Assembly: GCA_009760855.2 (NCBI GenBank) | Contig: WPIO01000203.1 | Span: 1-64,000, forward strand | Length of the DNA: 64,000 bases | Direction: 5' to 3' | From: Cristatella mucedo | Lineage: Eukaryota; Bryozoa; Phylactolaemata; Cristatellidae | Shown: positions 22,701-31,014 of the stretch, piece by piece | Position numbering within the stretch: the stretch's first letter is position 1 | Layout: the number at the start of each line of letters is the position of its first letter | The notes under the pieces: model-generated | Seen by the model: the letters and a program-made list of their open reading frames with translations, nothing else | The model's database searches: none | Told to the model about the DNA's origin: nothing | Translations under genes and position numbers: made by a program

Positions 22701-25700
22701 TCTGTTACCTAGCGAATACATACCGAAAGCCGTTTACGCTGTAAGTGCCCAATATAAAACGCTCCTGCACAACACCCACTTAGTGTGTACCACTTTGTGA
22801 ACTTATGGACAGAAGTGCAATACATGACATGCTGTAGGACTTCCATACACCCTGGATATGCTTTCTGATACTATGATTCCCTTATAGTTGAGCTAACTAT
22901 CTGCCACTGCATGATCAGCGATGCTTACACTCATATTCGCACTCACATAGCATGCTGGGGCCAACACTTCGGACAGGATAGAGGTGCCCTCACACACACA
23001 CAAGTATGGAAGTAGCCTGGAACTCGATAGGGAAAGAAGGTGGACGAGAATTTTACAACTTTGCCCAGACAAGCCAATCACGACAGCTTTTACGAACGAT
23101 ATGCTAAGAGCGTAATATATGCTACCTCTTCCTACCCAGTCATGCATGCCTTGGACCAGACTGCGACTGCACTAACCAGGGGTCACGACACTAACCTTTC
23201 CCTAAACATAGCTGGCAAGTTGTGCCAACAATGCATTGGCTGCATCGCTATCTTATCTGACTGTGAGCAGCCGAGAGATGGAGCTCTGGTTAATATTCTT
23301 ACAATGGTTTCACAATACAGTCATCTGAGCAACTACAGGCAGGCATACAGGATGATGAACTTGGAACGACGGCTGGATGTTGCCATTAATATAGCAACAA
23401 CGCGACCAATTTAGTTCAGATCAGGACAGCAGGAATGGCAAAGAAAAGATGAAAAACGAGGGACACCAAGCCGTCGCAAGAGAGTGAACGGCCAGTGCCT
23501 GCTCAGTACCTCAACAGGCAGGTTGTCCGTTGACCTTCGCTCGATTCTGGCACGATGTAACAGCTTAAGGGCAGTCTTTCGACTGCCTGACTTTCCACCA
23601 TGGCCTTTTTCATAAGCGACTCGATGTCTGATGAGTCAGCCATGTCGACCGGTCGATCGCCGTCACAGTTTGTGACATCCAGCTGTGCCCCGCTGTCAAT
23701 CAAATACCTGACAACATAGAGCCTGCAAATGTCGACTGTTTGCACGTCGGCTGAAGAACAAATGCCAAGAGCAGCTGAGCAGGACCCTGGCGACCTGTGC
23801 GTGGACTGGTGTGGGCCCCAGTTTACAAGCCAAAGCACAAGCTGGAGCACGTGTGCTTGCCCAAGAGTTTGTACGTGCACTCCAAGGATTTTATCATGAA
23901 AATACCGCTTTCAGTTCCGGCAGGAAACATACACCTCAAAAGCAGCCGCAGCAGCAGCAGCAGCAGCTTGCTCCAAACGGTCACTCACAACTAAAGACGA
24001 CCCACACAGCCACTCTCAGCTATAGTCCACAAACTCTTACAAACCGCATGTCTCCCTGCATGCCCGCTTTGTCCGAGCTAGTCGGTCAGCAAGCCTCTAT
24101 GATCAAATTAACTAGGCTACTGGGAGGTCTTGCTCCTCACGATGAGGTTTCAAGACACTTGTTACATCGGCACGAATGGTATGCGATCTCATTGACAGGC
24201 GTCGCTTAGGAAGAACTAGGCTAATTGCTGTAATGCCACTAGTTTAAGCTTAAGTCTGCTGGAGCCAGCAACGGTTACGGCCTCAGGACTTATTTCCTTA
24301 ATCAAATTGCTGTTTTAACAGTTTTCTATTCGACTTCTTTCAAATGCCGAGTTTTCTCTGGCCCTGCTACTAGAAACCGTGGAAGAGAAGGGGTCATACA
24401 TGCGGCAAGCTGCAGAAACTAGTGCTGACAGGTACAGTAACCAAAACATGAGCATGAGAAAAGTAGAATGCCGATGGAAATGACATGGTCAACATGAGGC
24501 TGGGTGAAATTCAGTGAAATTCTGTGATAGATTCGTGAGTAAAGCATTTGCTTGAAGACCGTACGCGACAGAAGCTTTAGGTCTGTTGGTCCTAGACTGT
24601 GGAACTCTCTTTCACAATTCTTACACCACGACAACTACTCTCCTGCTGCCGACTATGGCTTATTCTTTTCAGCGGTCCTGAGCTGCAACATCCATGCTAC
24701 TCACTACCTCAACTGCTCCTCTGACTCTGCTATGCTTCCTATTTTCTCTTTGTTGCGTTGGCTACCCAATGCATACCAAAAGCCGCTTACGCTGTGAGTG
24801 CCCTATACGACACTCTCCATCGTAACGCCCACATAGTGTTTATCAATTTACGGAGTTACCGAAGGACACACACACACACACACAAACACGCACACACAAA
24901 CAAATATAGTTATACAGCAAGGGAGATTCAAAAGCAGCAATCACAGCTACCTGGTAATATCCTTGTAGCCACATGATGCCGAAGCATGAATGGCTGTCCA
25001 GCCTTCATTGTCTTGTGCGTTGACATCGGCACCATGGACGATTAGTAACTTAACCATCTCTAAGTTTTCATCAATGCATGCCTAGACGGCAAGTACATGA
25101 TTGCCATGGAGAGCAAAACATCTCAGCTGGAAAACTTTGTCCATAAATAACAGCATGAGAATATTGCACGTGGAGCTTGGCATTATCACAATGTGAGTCA
25201 TGTCTCAATGCAGCCACAATAGTACAGCAGGTGAAAGTTGCCTTCTACTAGGGGTCGCAATAAACGAACTATCGGCCGACCATAGACAATTTGCTAAGAA
25301 ACAACTCAAGCATCCAGTAACTGCACCTTGGTTGCTCTTTGTCTGCTCCGGAATGTATTTACAAGCTCACATGGAGTTGGTAAAAACATTGCGACTTTAT
25401 GGTTTAGCACTGCATCAAAATGGCTGCTATTTTAGAAGTAGGACTGCCCGACATGCTGCACACTTAACAGGCTGATCGTCACCCAATCATTTATCCTTGA
25501 ATCAGTTGGCACTGGATGGGAGAAGAGTCAGCTAGCATGCTGTAGGCACTATTACAGGCTGCAACCTGATATGCTATTCCTGAACAGCCAAAATGATGCC
25601 ATGCCTATCGGTTATAGCCAGACGGGATGGGTCAGCTCACCAGTTAATGCCCTGCCAGATTGGTACCAGTGCTACCATCTGGGATGGCTCGAATAGCCCA

Positions 25701-27444
25701 ACGGCGGCAGCAGCAAAACTAGGCTCGGAGCAGATTGGCCTCAATTGGCGTGGCACTAACCAAGTTCTCAAATACAAGTGCAGCCTTTCGGTAGTTTTAA
25801 AGCCACTTTGCCTCTTCCCACAAGTGCTAGCGAGCTTTTGAACAGAAGACACGACTTTGCTTTATCGAACTATTCAATAACCAGCTGCTAATATTGTGCA
25901 ACCGATATGCACTCTAGATACTACAGGGTGGCACAGTCAGCATTTCCGAAATTCAATTCAGCAATTCCAGCTATTAAACATACAGACCATCGACCTTGCA
26001 GGCAGCTGTGCTGTTCGATTGGGGGGGGGGACAGAGAAGTGTTCAAGGAGCAGCCTGCCTGCTTCATGCAAGGTTGCCTCCCACCTTATACTGCCCCATG
26101 CAGGCAGGCTTCACTACCCAGTGGAGGCATGCTACCGAAGTCAGGATTACGAAACGAATAATTCAAAGAGGGGAAGAAAGGAAGAGGGAGAGAGGTAGAC
26201 AGAGATACAGAGCTAGAGAGAGAGAGAGAGAGAGCTATAGAGAGTGATAGAAAAGGAGAGACAGAGGAGAGAGAGAGAGAGAGACAAAGAAAGAGGGAGA
26301 GCATGAGGTCAGTTACCACTGTGGGCTAGCAGCAGCAGAAGCTCTGGTACACTGGAAATGCAGAGAAATAGCCACCAGTCGCATGCACAGGCGCTGAGTC
26401 GAGCTGGAAACTGTCAGGCCATGCCTGGCCTGTTCTGCAGCTAGATACCGCGACTTGGAGAATGAAATGCCAGCACTTAATATTACAAACCCCCATTGAC
26501 AAGTCCAATCACAGTGCTACAACAATACCGGTCATATATATGCCATAGTAATTCAACCGTGACGCTACTGTCTAAACAAACCTTATGGTCTCGGATGCAT
26601 GCCGTATTTGCTAACCCGGTTCAGATAAGGTAGCTATAGCGATGAAGCCCCACCCCCAGCCAGCCATCAACTCACTGTGCCACTAGCTAGCCAAAGTCAC
26701 TAACCTCTACACTGGCCATGGCCACTGGGCTGCAGGCAAGCTGGCCGGCTGATTGGCTGCCTTTAATGGATGTACAGGTGGAGGAGATTTCGCCGGCAGG
26801 CTCTCCTTGCAGATCGACTGCTGCATCGATGCGAGTATCAACTCGAGCGGCCACGAAAGAATGTACAGCGATGCACTAAAGCTATAGGCAGCCAGGTACA
26901 GCTATGCATTAAAAAGGTACTGGCCTCAAACAGACGGCCGATCGTGTCGCCAGCGCTACGAGGGCTCAAAGATGCCTGCAACTGCACACAGTTGGCTACG
27001 AGAACGGCAGAGCGAAGCACTAGAGAAAGTTGAGCTATCGGACACTAAACCGCTCAGCAAGGCGACGGCAGAGGCGGTTTGTGACGTCGCGTCTTAAACA
27101 GTGGCACGAGGGCTGAATACAAGTTCACAGGATATATGCATTCAGACGAAAACACTCGCGCTCCCGCACACAGACTCTATCGCGGAGGCGTAATCGCTGC
27201 TACAAGAAGGCCGAAGAACGGGGGGGAGCGCACAAAGAACTTGACCAGCAGCGAAAATGCAGCCGACCCCAAAAATTGGTACCTGATGGAGCGGCGTCAA
27301 TCCGTCCACGTTGGCGGTGTTAGGGTTTCCCCCAGCTTCCAACAGGACGCGAACATCTTCGTTATCGCCGGCCGAGCAGGCGGCCATTAAAACGATGCCG
27401 GGCTCGAACCGCACCCTCTTTGCTTCTTTTCTTTTCTCAGCCAT
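16709..27444 (-). CDS. Myosin-phosphatase targeting subunit-like gene (MYPT/PPP1R12 family), seven-exon model
   Basis: Spliced minus-strand gene. Exons: 27283-27444, 24951-25081, 23510-23722, 20920-21064, 20610-20675, 17109-17258, 16709-16771. All junctions have GT donors and AG acceptors and all phases agree; the sum is 930 nt (310 codons). The MYPT family brings protein phosphatase 1 to myosin and other substrates: an RVxF-type motif plus ankyrin repeats bind PP1, and the C-terminal coiled coil binds partners and regulators. Here the order is RVRF (residues 10-13), ankyrin repeats (about 16-150), Ser-rich spacer, coiled coil. It is much shorter than MYPT1 (about 1,000 residues); central exons may have been missed. 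No final leucine-zipper exon or stop was found below 16709. Exons 1-3 and the last three are firm; exon 4 is less so. Confidence 0.8.
17109..17258 (-). CDS. MYPT-like gene exon 6 (C-terminal coiled coil)
   Basis: Exactly 50 codons between acceptor CTCTTTGCAG|CTC and donor AGG|GTGAGC, phase 0. Encodes LYEEIRLDNERLRKSMVKLE and QKFARARAEIE, with heptad-like hydrophobic spacing, matching the MYPT1 coiled coil that begins KKLYEQILAENEKLK. Ends GLERR, which joins to ERRAVERR of exon 7. Confidence 0.85.
19065..19245 (-). mobile_element. tRNA-derived SINE (family 1), first unit of tandem pair
   Basis: Minus-strand copy: body near 19075-19150 (CCTAGCTGATTGAACAGCC in plus reading), B-box complement GGAATCGTACCC (about 19172-19183) and A-box-complement region to 19245. 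Part of the 972-bp tandem duplication, so it is not an independent insertion from the copy at 20040. Confidence 0.7.
19281..19387. repeat. 107-bp near-identical repeat, copy 1
   Basis: Matches 21354-21460 with a single visible mismatch (ACAGAGGGG against ACAAAGGGG), far more similar than the other duplications in this region. Spans GCGATCCCCTGCCCC to GGTAAATCTCCTAATTT. Confidence 0.95.
20040..20222 (-). mobile_element. tRNA-derived SINE (family 1), second unit of tandem pair
   Basis: Minus-strand copy with a better B-box complement, AGAATCGAACCC (about 20143-20154), and CGACCTCGGCACCGAGGTCG between the boxes. Same body and flanks as the copy at 19065-19245. Confidence 0.75.
20610..20675 (-). 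CDS. MYPT-like gene exon 5 (start of coiled coil)
   Basis: 66 nt between acceptor TTTCTCTCTAG and donor CAAG|GTAACT, phase 0 both sides. Encodes VQVQLKKVEEKQ and ENLEDYK, charged and helical, directly preceding LYEEI of exon 6. This matches the MYPT1 region just before its KKLYEQ coiled-coil start. A decayed second copy of the exon is at 22356-22421. Confidence 0.7.
20920..21064 (-). CDS. MYPT-like gene exon 4 candidate (Ser-rich linker)
   Basis: Lies inside a 274-codon minus-strand open stretch (20551-21375), the longest in the window. Acceptor CCCTGTCCCACAG|A and donor TGT|GTGAGT give a 145-nt exon whose phases fit exon 3 and exon 5. Encodes a Ser-rich, low-complexity segment (ASSRGDAFGQDTSEAAFG, SLSSPVSMRGSSSSDC), as expected for the disordered MYPT centre. 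There is no direct homology, so the exon borders are inference. Confidence 0.45.
21354..21460. repeat. 107-bp near-identical repeat, copy 2
   Basis: Partner of 19281-19387. Lies just upstream (on the gene strand) of the candidate exon 4 of the MYPT-like gene, and contributes the 5' end of the long open stretch 20551-21375. Confidence 0.95.
21790..22270 (+). mobile_element. LINE family B, 3' fragment
   Basis: Plus-strand 3' end of the CR1-like element whose longer copy is at 33090-35476: shared CTGACCCACAAGGCC, TCCTGTGTGGACAATGAATT and GTGAGACGAAGTCTGTTGGC blocks, ending in a TACATTACAATTACATTAC tail. No intact frame. Confidence 0.75.
22356..22421 (-). pseudogene. Decayed duplicate of MYPT-like exon 5
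   Basis: Homologous to 20610-20675, the same 66-nt length, with homologous flanks (20550-20760 with 22330-22500). Still reads VQEKKPAQQQGAVE and VDY. The acceptor dinucleotide AG is changed to GA at the aligned position (an AG one base later would shift the frame), while the donor GT is kept. It is therefore probably not spliced. Confidence 0.65.
22500..22870 (+). mobile_element. LINE family B, 3' fragment
   Basis: Another degraded 3' end of family B (CTGTGGAACTAGCTTCCAC, CCCACTTTCTTTTTATTTCG, GTGAGACAAAGTCTGTTACC), directly downstream of the duplicated exon-5 block. Non-coding. Confidence 0.65.
22900..23505. other. Intronic sequence, no recognised gene
   Basis: A 124-codon plus-strand frame (23040-23414) lies between exons 3 and 4 of the MYPT-like gene on the opposite strand. 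It has no family resemblance that I can see and no supporting duplicate, so it is not called as a gene. Confidence 0.4.
23510..23722 (-). CDS. MYPT-like gene exon 3 (ankyrin repeat and following helix)
   Basis: Acceptor TTTGCAG at 23723-23729 joins in phase to exon 2 and completes an Arg codon. Encodes RLYVVRYLIDSGAQLDVTN, CDGDRPVDMADSSDIESLM and KKAMVESQ, corresponding to the MYPT ankyrin repeat with the D-x-P-x-D-x-A motif. The donor is best placed at TTGAG|GTACTG (23510/23509), phase 2; an earlier donor after KKAM is possible and would shorten the exon. Confidence 0.8.
24425..24870 (+). mobile_element. LINE family B, 3' fragment
   Basis: Shares CTTTAGGTCTGTTGGTCCTAG (first bases), TGGAACTCTCTTTCACAATTC and the CACTCTCCATCGTAACGCCC block with other family B 3' ends, and its left part resembles 36264-36390. 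Lies in the intron between exons 1 and 2. Followed by a CA microsatellite. Confidence 0.65.
24866..24900. repeat. (CA)n microsatellite
   Basis: Imperfect CA repeat directly after the LINE family B 3' end, about 50 bp from the donor of MYPT-like exon 2. Confidence 0.95.
24951..25081 (-). CDS. MYPT-like gene exon 2 (ankyrin repeats)
   Basis: 131 nt between acceptor CTAG|GCATGC and donor CCAG|GTAGC, phase 0 in and phase 2 out. Encodes ACIDENLEMVKLLIVHGADV and DNEGWTAIHASASCGYKDI, matching the second and third ankyrin repeats of MYPT proteins almost residue for residue in pattern. Too short for a naive ORF scan. The equivalent segment is absent from copy A. Confidence 0.9.
26214..26290. repeat. 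(GA)n microsatellite
   Basis: Interrupted GA tracts matching the much longer, purer array of copy A (3311-3437). The AG-rich sequence begins at about 26165. Confidence 0.9.
27283..27444 (-). CDS. MYPT-like gene exon 1 (RVxF motif and first ankyrin repeat)
   Basis: 54 codons from ATG at 27444 to donor CAG|GTACCA. Reads KRVRFEPG (PP1-docking RVRF at residues 10-13), then MAACSAGDNEDVRVLLEAGG and NVDGLTPLHQ, a close match to the first MYPT ankyrin repeat and its border with exon 2. The frame is open further upstream without an ATG, so the start is inferred from the first in-frame ATG. Compared with copy A, about 29 codons of the N-terminal helix before the docking motif are missing. Confidence 0.85.
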
Positions 27445-27737
27445 CAATCCGCGTCGGACTATCGCAATTCGTCGAATGGACGAAGACTCGTCTGTCGTCA
27501 CTCAATCGCGTGACGAGAACAAGGAAGCCGACGCAACGTCTGCGTAAGACAATGGTTTTTGGCAAGCCATCTGCAGTGTTGGTGCAACACTTGCTTAGAT
27601 AATCCGAGCGACAGTTTCCAACGGCTGGCAGACAGCTTGATAGTTGCATTCCGTAAAACGATTAAGGGTCCCTGCACGAAACTATGTTGATCTTTCCTGA
27701 GGAAGTGTTTTGACCCTTTACGACAAAAATTCCCTAC

Positions 27738-27764
27738 TCGCTCATAAGTCTGCTCGCTCGCAAG
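27738..27764. promoter_or_regulatory. 16-bp-spaced repeats upstream of MYPT-like exon 1
   Basis: TCGCTCATAAG at 27738 and TCGCTCGCAAG at 27754, about 300 bp upstream of the exon 1 ATG. They are the copy B counterparts of the three units in copy A. Candidate promoter element only. Confidence 0.35.
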
Positions 27765-28002
27765 GTCGTTTCGTTGGAAAGTGCGGAAAACAATTCGCGG
27801 CAGGCGTGGGCTGGACGGAAGTTAAGCCCCACTGCAGTTAGACGGAGTCGTCTCGTAACACTATTGGATAACTATATCACGTGATCGAAGCCTGCGTCTC
27901 AACGCACAAATGTGGAGCTGCAGCTCCTGGCTTCCCCCAGCTAACCTAGTCGTACGCGTTCGATAGCGATAGTGCTTCCAATGACTCTTTTGATGTTAGC
28001 TA

Positions 28003-28230
28003 TTATGTTATTTCAATTCCAGATATGAAATTATGTTTGGAATTGAACGTTGAGTTAATGGCCATGCTTGCGTTGGTAACGCAATTAGGTTCGTTTATTA
28101 GTGAGTCAATCGTGTTAAGCGACAAAATATAATTCAGTTCAGTGGCAAGATCTGTTGCAGGAGTTGTATCTGAGCCCAGCGCCGAAGTCGGAATGTCAAT
28201 GTCTGAACCACACGCTGAAATGACGAACAC
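28003..28230. other. Conserved segment with antisense frames, copy B
   Basis: Counterpart of 6604-6867. The minus-strand frame stays open for 75 codons and shares SDIDI, TPATDL and SGIEI with copy A; the plus-strand frame starts with the same FQFQI-type context but has a stop after SDKI. Product unknown. Confidence 0.3.
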
Positions 28231-28416
28231 TAAAATGCGGAAAGGGGCGTAAAATTATTCATTCTACGTTGCTTCGAATCCATAGTATAGTAAATTTAAT
28301 GGCAGGATGCTGGAAACTTCTCGAGAGAGCGAGAGATGAGGAATCGGCTGAAGATAGCAAATGAATGGGCTGAAAATAGTTATATATCCATCAGAACCTA
28401 TTACTCAAATGCGACG

Positions 28417-28448
28417 CTAATGGTCGATGCCTCGATGGTGACCATTAG
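28417..28448. other. Perfect 9-bp stem inverted repeat
   Basis: CTAATGGTC (28417-28425) and GACCATTAG (28440-28448), loop 14 nt. Flanked by a short direct repeat (ATCCATCAGAACCTAT at about 28387 and ATCCATGAGAACCTAT at about 28471). Function unknown. Confidence 0.5.
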
Positions 28449-28789
28449 CCGAGTCACTATTGCCGAGATAGATCCATGAGAACCTATATCGCGTAGTACG
28501 ACGCGAGAGGGCAGTTAAAATCTTGCCAATCGTCATCAATCTTCCCAAGCCAAGGATACTGCGTCTTCTTTTTGTGGACTGTGACCACTGTAGGTCTCAA
28601 GAGAGTGGCTAAGGTACGTGTATGAGGTTAGTGGGCCTGGATAAGTAGGGCGATCTTGCCGAAGGCATCACCATTTCGTTCAAGTCATGTGTGCATGTTC
28701 ATTTGAATATCGTCTGCTCGGTACCGCCCGGCTAACGCCGGTAGCGTAACAACGCCACATGAAGAAATAAAAAAGACGGTAAAATAGAA

Positions 28790-29215
28790 AGATGAAAAAC
28801 TATGTCAACCATAGGTATGAAGAAGTCATGCAATACAACAGCAAAGTAAGTCAGTGCCTACTGAGTTTAACAAAGAATGCACATAATTTGGAAACATCGT
28901 CGTGTCACTAGGAGTAATGAATTCCCGCACTTACATCCCATCAGTCCCAGACCGATCTAACATTGTTCCTGCACGTGCAGCAGTAATTGCAATTTTGCTA
29001 TCAATGTATGGCGTCTTTGCCTAAATAGACAAACACAAAAGAGCAGCACTACGACCATATGCAAAGTTTATCTCAAAGGTAACCGATGCTATGTCTGACG
29101 ATGTAACAACCAGAGATGAAATCAATTATATTGTTAACGGTACGAATAAAATGGACTCCTCTCAAACGTTTGATTGCGGTTTGATTCCGTGCGTGTATTT
29201 TGAAAACCGTGCTGG
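28790..29215 (+). pseudogene. Second copy of the unidentified Polinton-like gene
   Basis: Starts ATGAAAAACTATGTC and reads NYVNHRYEEVMQYNSK with CLLSLTK, homologous to 8155-8560. After a one-base frameshift it continues NIVVSLGVMNSRTYIPSVPD, one stop, then KFISKVTDAMSDDV and TTRDEINYIVNG. It is less decayed than the copy at 8155. Its position just beyond segmental-duplication copy B mirrors that of the other copy beside copy A. Confidence 0.5.
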
Positions 29216-29900
29216 GATCAAAACGGCTGCCACCCGAGGCAACCGAGCTTGCTCTGCTGCTGACGGCAGTGGCTTGCTGTCAGCACACGTGGAGACAGGC
29301 AGATACAGCTTTCGTGGACACGAAGACAGCACTCGTTGAGACTGAGACTGTCACAGCTCTTGTCGATCTGTTGTTGCTGATCTATACAAGTTTGGGATGG
29401 GCACTTGCCTACGGAAGCCCCGGAGAACAGCTTGCTGTCAGACGGCAGCTGCTTCAAAAGCAGGATCCTTTTGAAACATGTCTCGCTTGCTGGCCCCCCC
29501 CCCACTGAGCATGACAGGCCCGGCGGCTAACGATCAAATCGGCACGGGCACAGCCGGAGATTCCTACGACCACTTTTGAAGATTGTGGAGCTTTTTCCAT
29601 TAAACTCATTGAAGCCGACTACTACCTGGAGGCTTGACTTCAACTGTTGAATGAGAATTTTTGTGTGCCAACAGGCGAGGCCAGTGAAACCATGTCGAAG
29701 CTCTGCTCTCAGCCCAGGAGAACGACAGGTCGTCAATCAGCCCGGTGGCCACGAGGTGATCTCACGCCCGAACATCACAGCCGGTTGGCCATTCGCCTAC
29801 AAGCGCTTGCCAAAAAAAAAGGGTCGTAGGATAAATGTTGCCAGAGGCTTCAGAAAGCCTAAGGTCAAAATTCGAAGACAGTGGCCGATACTCGTATCAG
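29215..29900. other. Interval without recognised gene
   Basis: Short overlapping frames on both strands (60-103 codons), none recognised. A run of C at about 29499-29507. Confidence 0.4.
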
Positions 29901-29904
29901 CTAT

Positions 29905-30200
29905 AATAATAATAATAATAATAATAATATTGCACTTGATAAAGCGCCCTCAGAGTACTTAATCTCTTTCTAGGCGCTTTACATTTGCTGCAAAGTGATA
30001 CGCAACAGAATAGTAAGTAAAATCATGCTTGAAAAACAAACAAAATGAATAACATGGTTAGGGGTTACATGCACTGGGTCAGCATGCAAATGTGGTTAGT
30101 GGCAGCATGAACAGTGTCAGCACGCATAAGCACATCGAGGACGAATCACAAGGACCCACTAAATGCTGTCCTAAATAGGTATGTTTTTAAGTTTAGCTAA
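29905..30200 (-). mobile_element. LINE family A, 3' UTR fragment
   Basis: AAT-repeat tail (29905-29930), then the family A 3' UTR (TTGCACTTGATAAAGCGCCC, CATGCACTGGGTCAGCATGC) to about 30195. It carries only the last part of the element and no RT. Confidence 0.85.
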
Positions 30201-30499
30201 CCACAGAATAGTTGCCAGTGACAGGACGGATTAAGATGGAAGGATAACCGAAGATAAAGGTAGCAAACATCTAGAATGAATTCTGGAAGACAGCACCATG
30301 GATGGCAGTGAAAGGCTGGTTTCCGAATACAGAATGGATGAAGACAACAGCAACACCGGTGTTGTATCTCGGTATCGGTTCCCGAAATAAGATTCCATCA
30401 ATTATGCCGCTATGACATCTTCGCTTTACTGTCAAACGACTACTTCGAAGAGTCGCCCGGAGGTTCGACGACCGGCGAATTGTCGTCACCGGTGTAGTG

Positions 30500-30600
30500 C
30501 GTATGTACGTATGTATGTATGTATTGTATGCCGGCTCCTGACTTGTGACCGTAAGGTCAAGGGAGCGTGTAGTTTGTATGTATGTATTGTATGCAGGCTC
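30500..30600. repeat. GTAT-type microsatellite in two blocks
   Basis: GTATGTATGTATGTATTGTATGC occurs twice (about 30505-30532 and 30573-30596, first bases quoted), separated by unique sequence, suggesting a local 65-70 bp duplication. Confidence 0.8.
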
Positions 30601-30639
30601 CTCTGATAATCCACTGGTGAGCTGTTAGAAGCACCACCG

Positions 30640-30850
30640 AGAGGGGCCGGTGCACAGCTGTGGTCCGCCTGTGATGTGGTGTGGACACAGGCCGGTAACC
30701 AGCTGGTGGTCAGATGGTGGATTCACCATCAGGGTCGGCCAGTGCACTGCTGTGGTCCGCCTTTAATGTGGCATGGACCAGCTGGTGGCCAGATGGTGGA
30801 TTCACCATCAGGCTCGGCTGGTTAGCAGTTGTGGTCGATGAGTCATCGGA
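30640..30850. repeat. Tandem repeat of about 80-90 bp, 2.3 units
   Basis: Units start near 30644, 30734 and 30812. Shared elements are GCTGTGGTCCGCCT, ACCAGCTGGTGG and CAGATGGTGGATTCACCATCAG (20-base core at 30713 and 30791). The repeat contains the palindrome-like GGTGGATTCACC. Confidence 0.85.
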
Positions 30851-31014
30851 GTTGACCAGGGGAGGGGAGTCGTGTGAGAGTAGGGGCCGAGGGGAGCCGT
30901 GGGCTCTGGTGCTCCGTGAGTTGGGAATAAACTGTCGGTGTTGGTCATAGGCTGGCTCTCTGCTGTGCGACTAAACTACATGTAGTACTAATTGCTACTA
31001 CTTAATTGCATAAC

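Larger units (their letters stand above)
23830..28310. repeat. Segmental duplication, copy B
   Basis: Direct-orientation partner of 1-6945. Contains exon 2, exon 1 and the upstream region of the MYPT-like gene. It retains the segment 24240-25540 (with exon 2 and a LINE family B fragment) that copy A lacks, and lacks the two family A LINEs of copy A. Confidence 0.85.

Noticed and set aside
23040-23414. 124-codon plus-strand frame
   Set aside because: No family resemblance, antisense inside an intron, no conserved duplicate.
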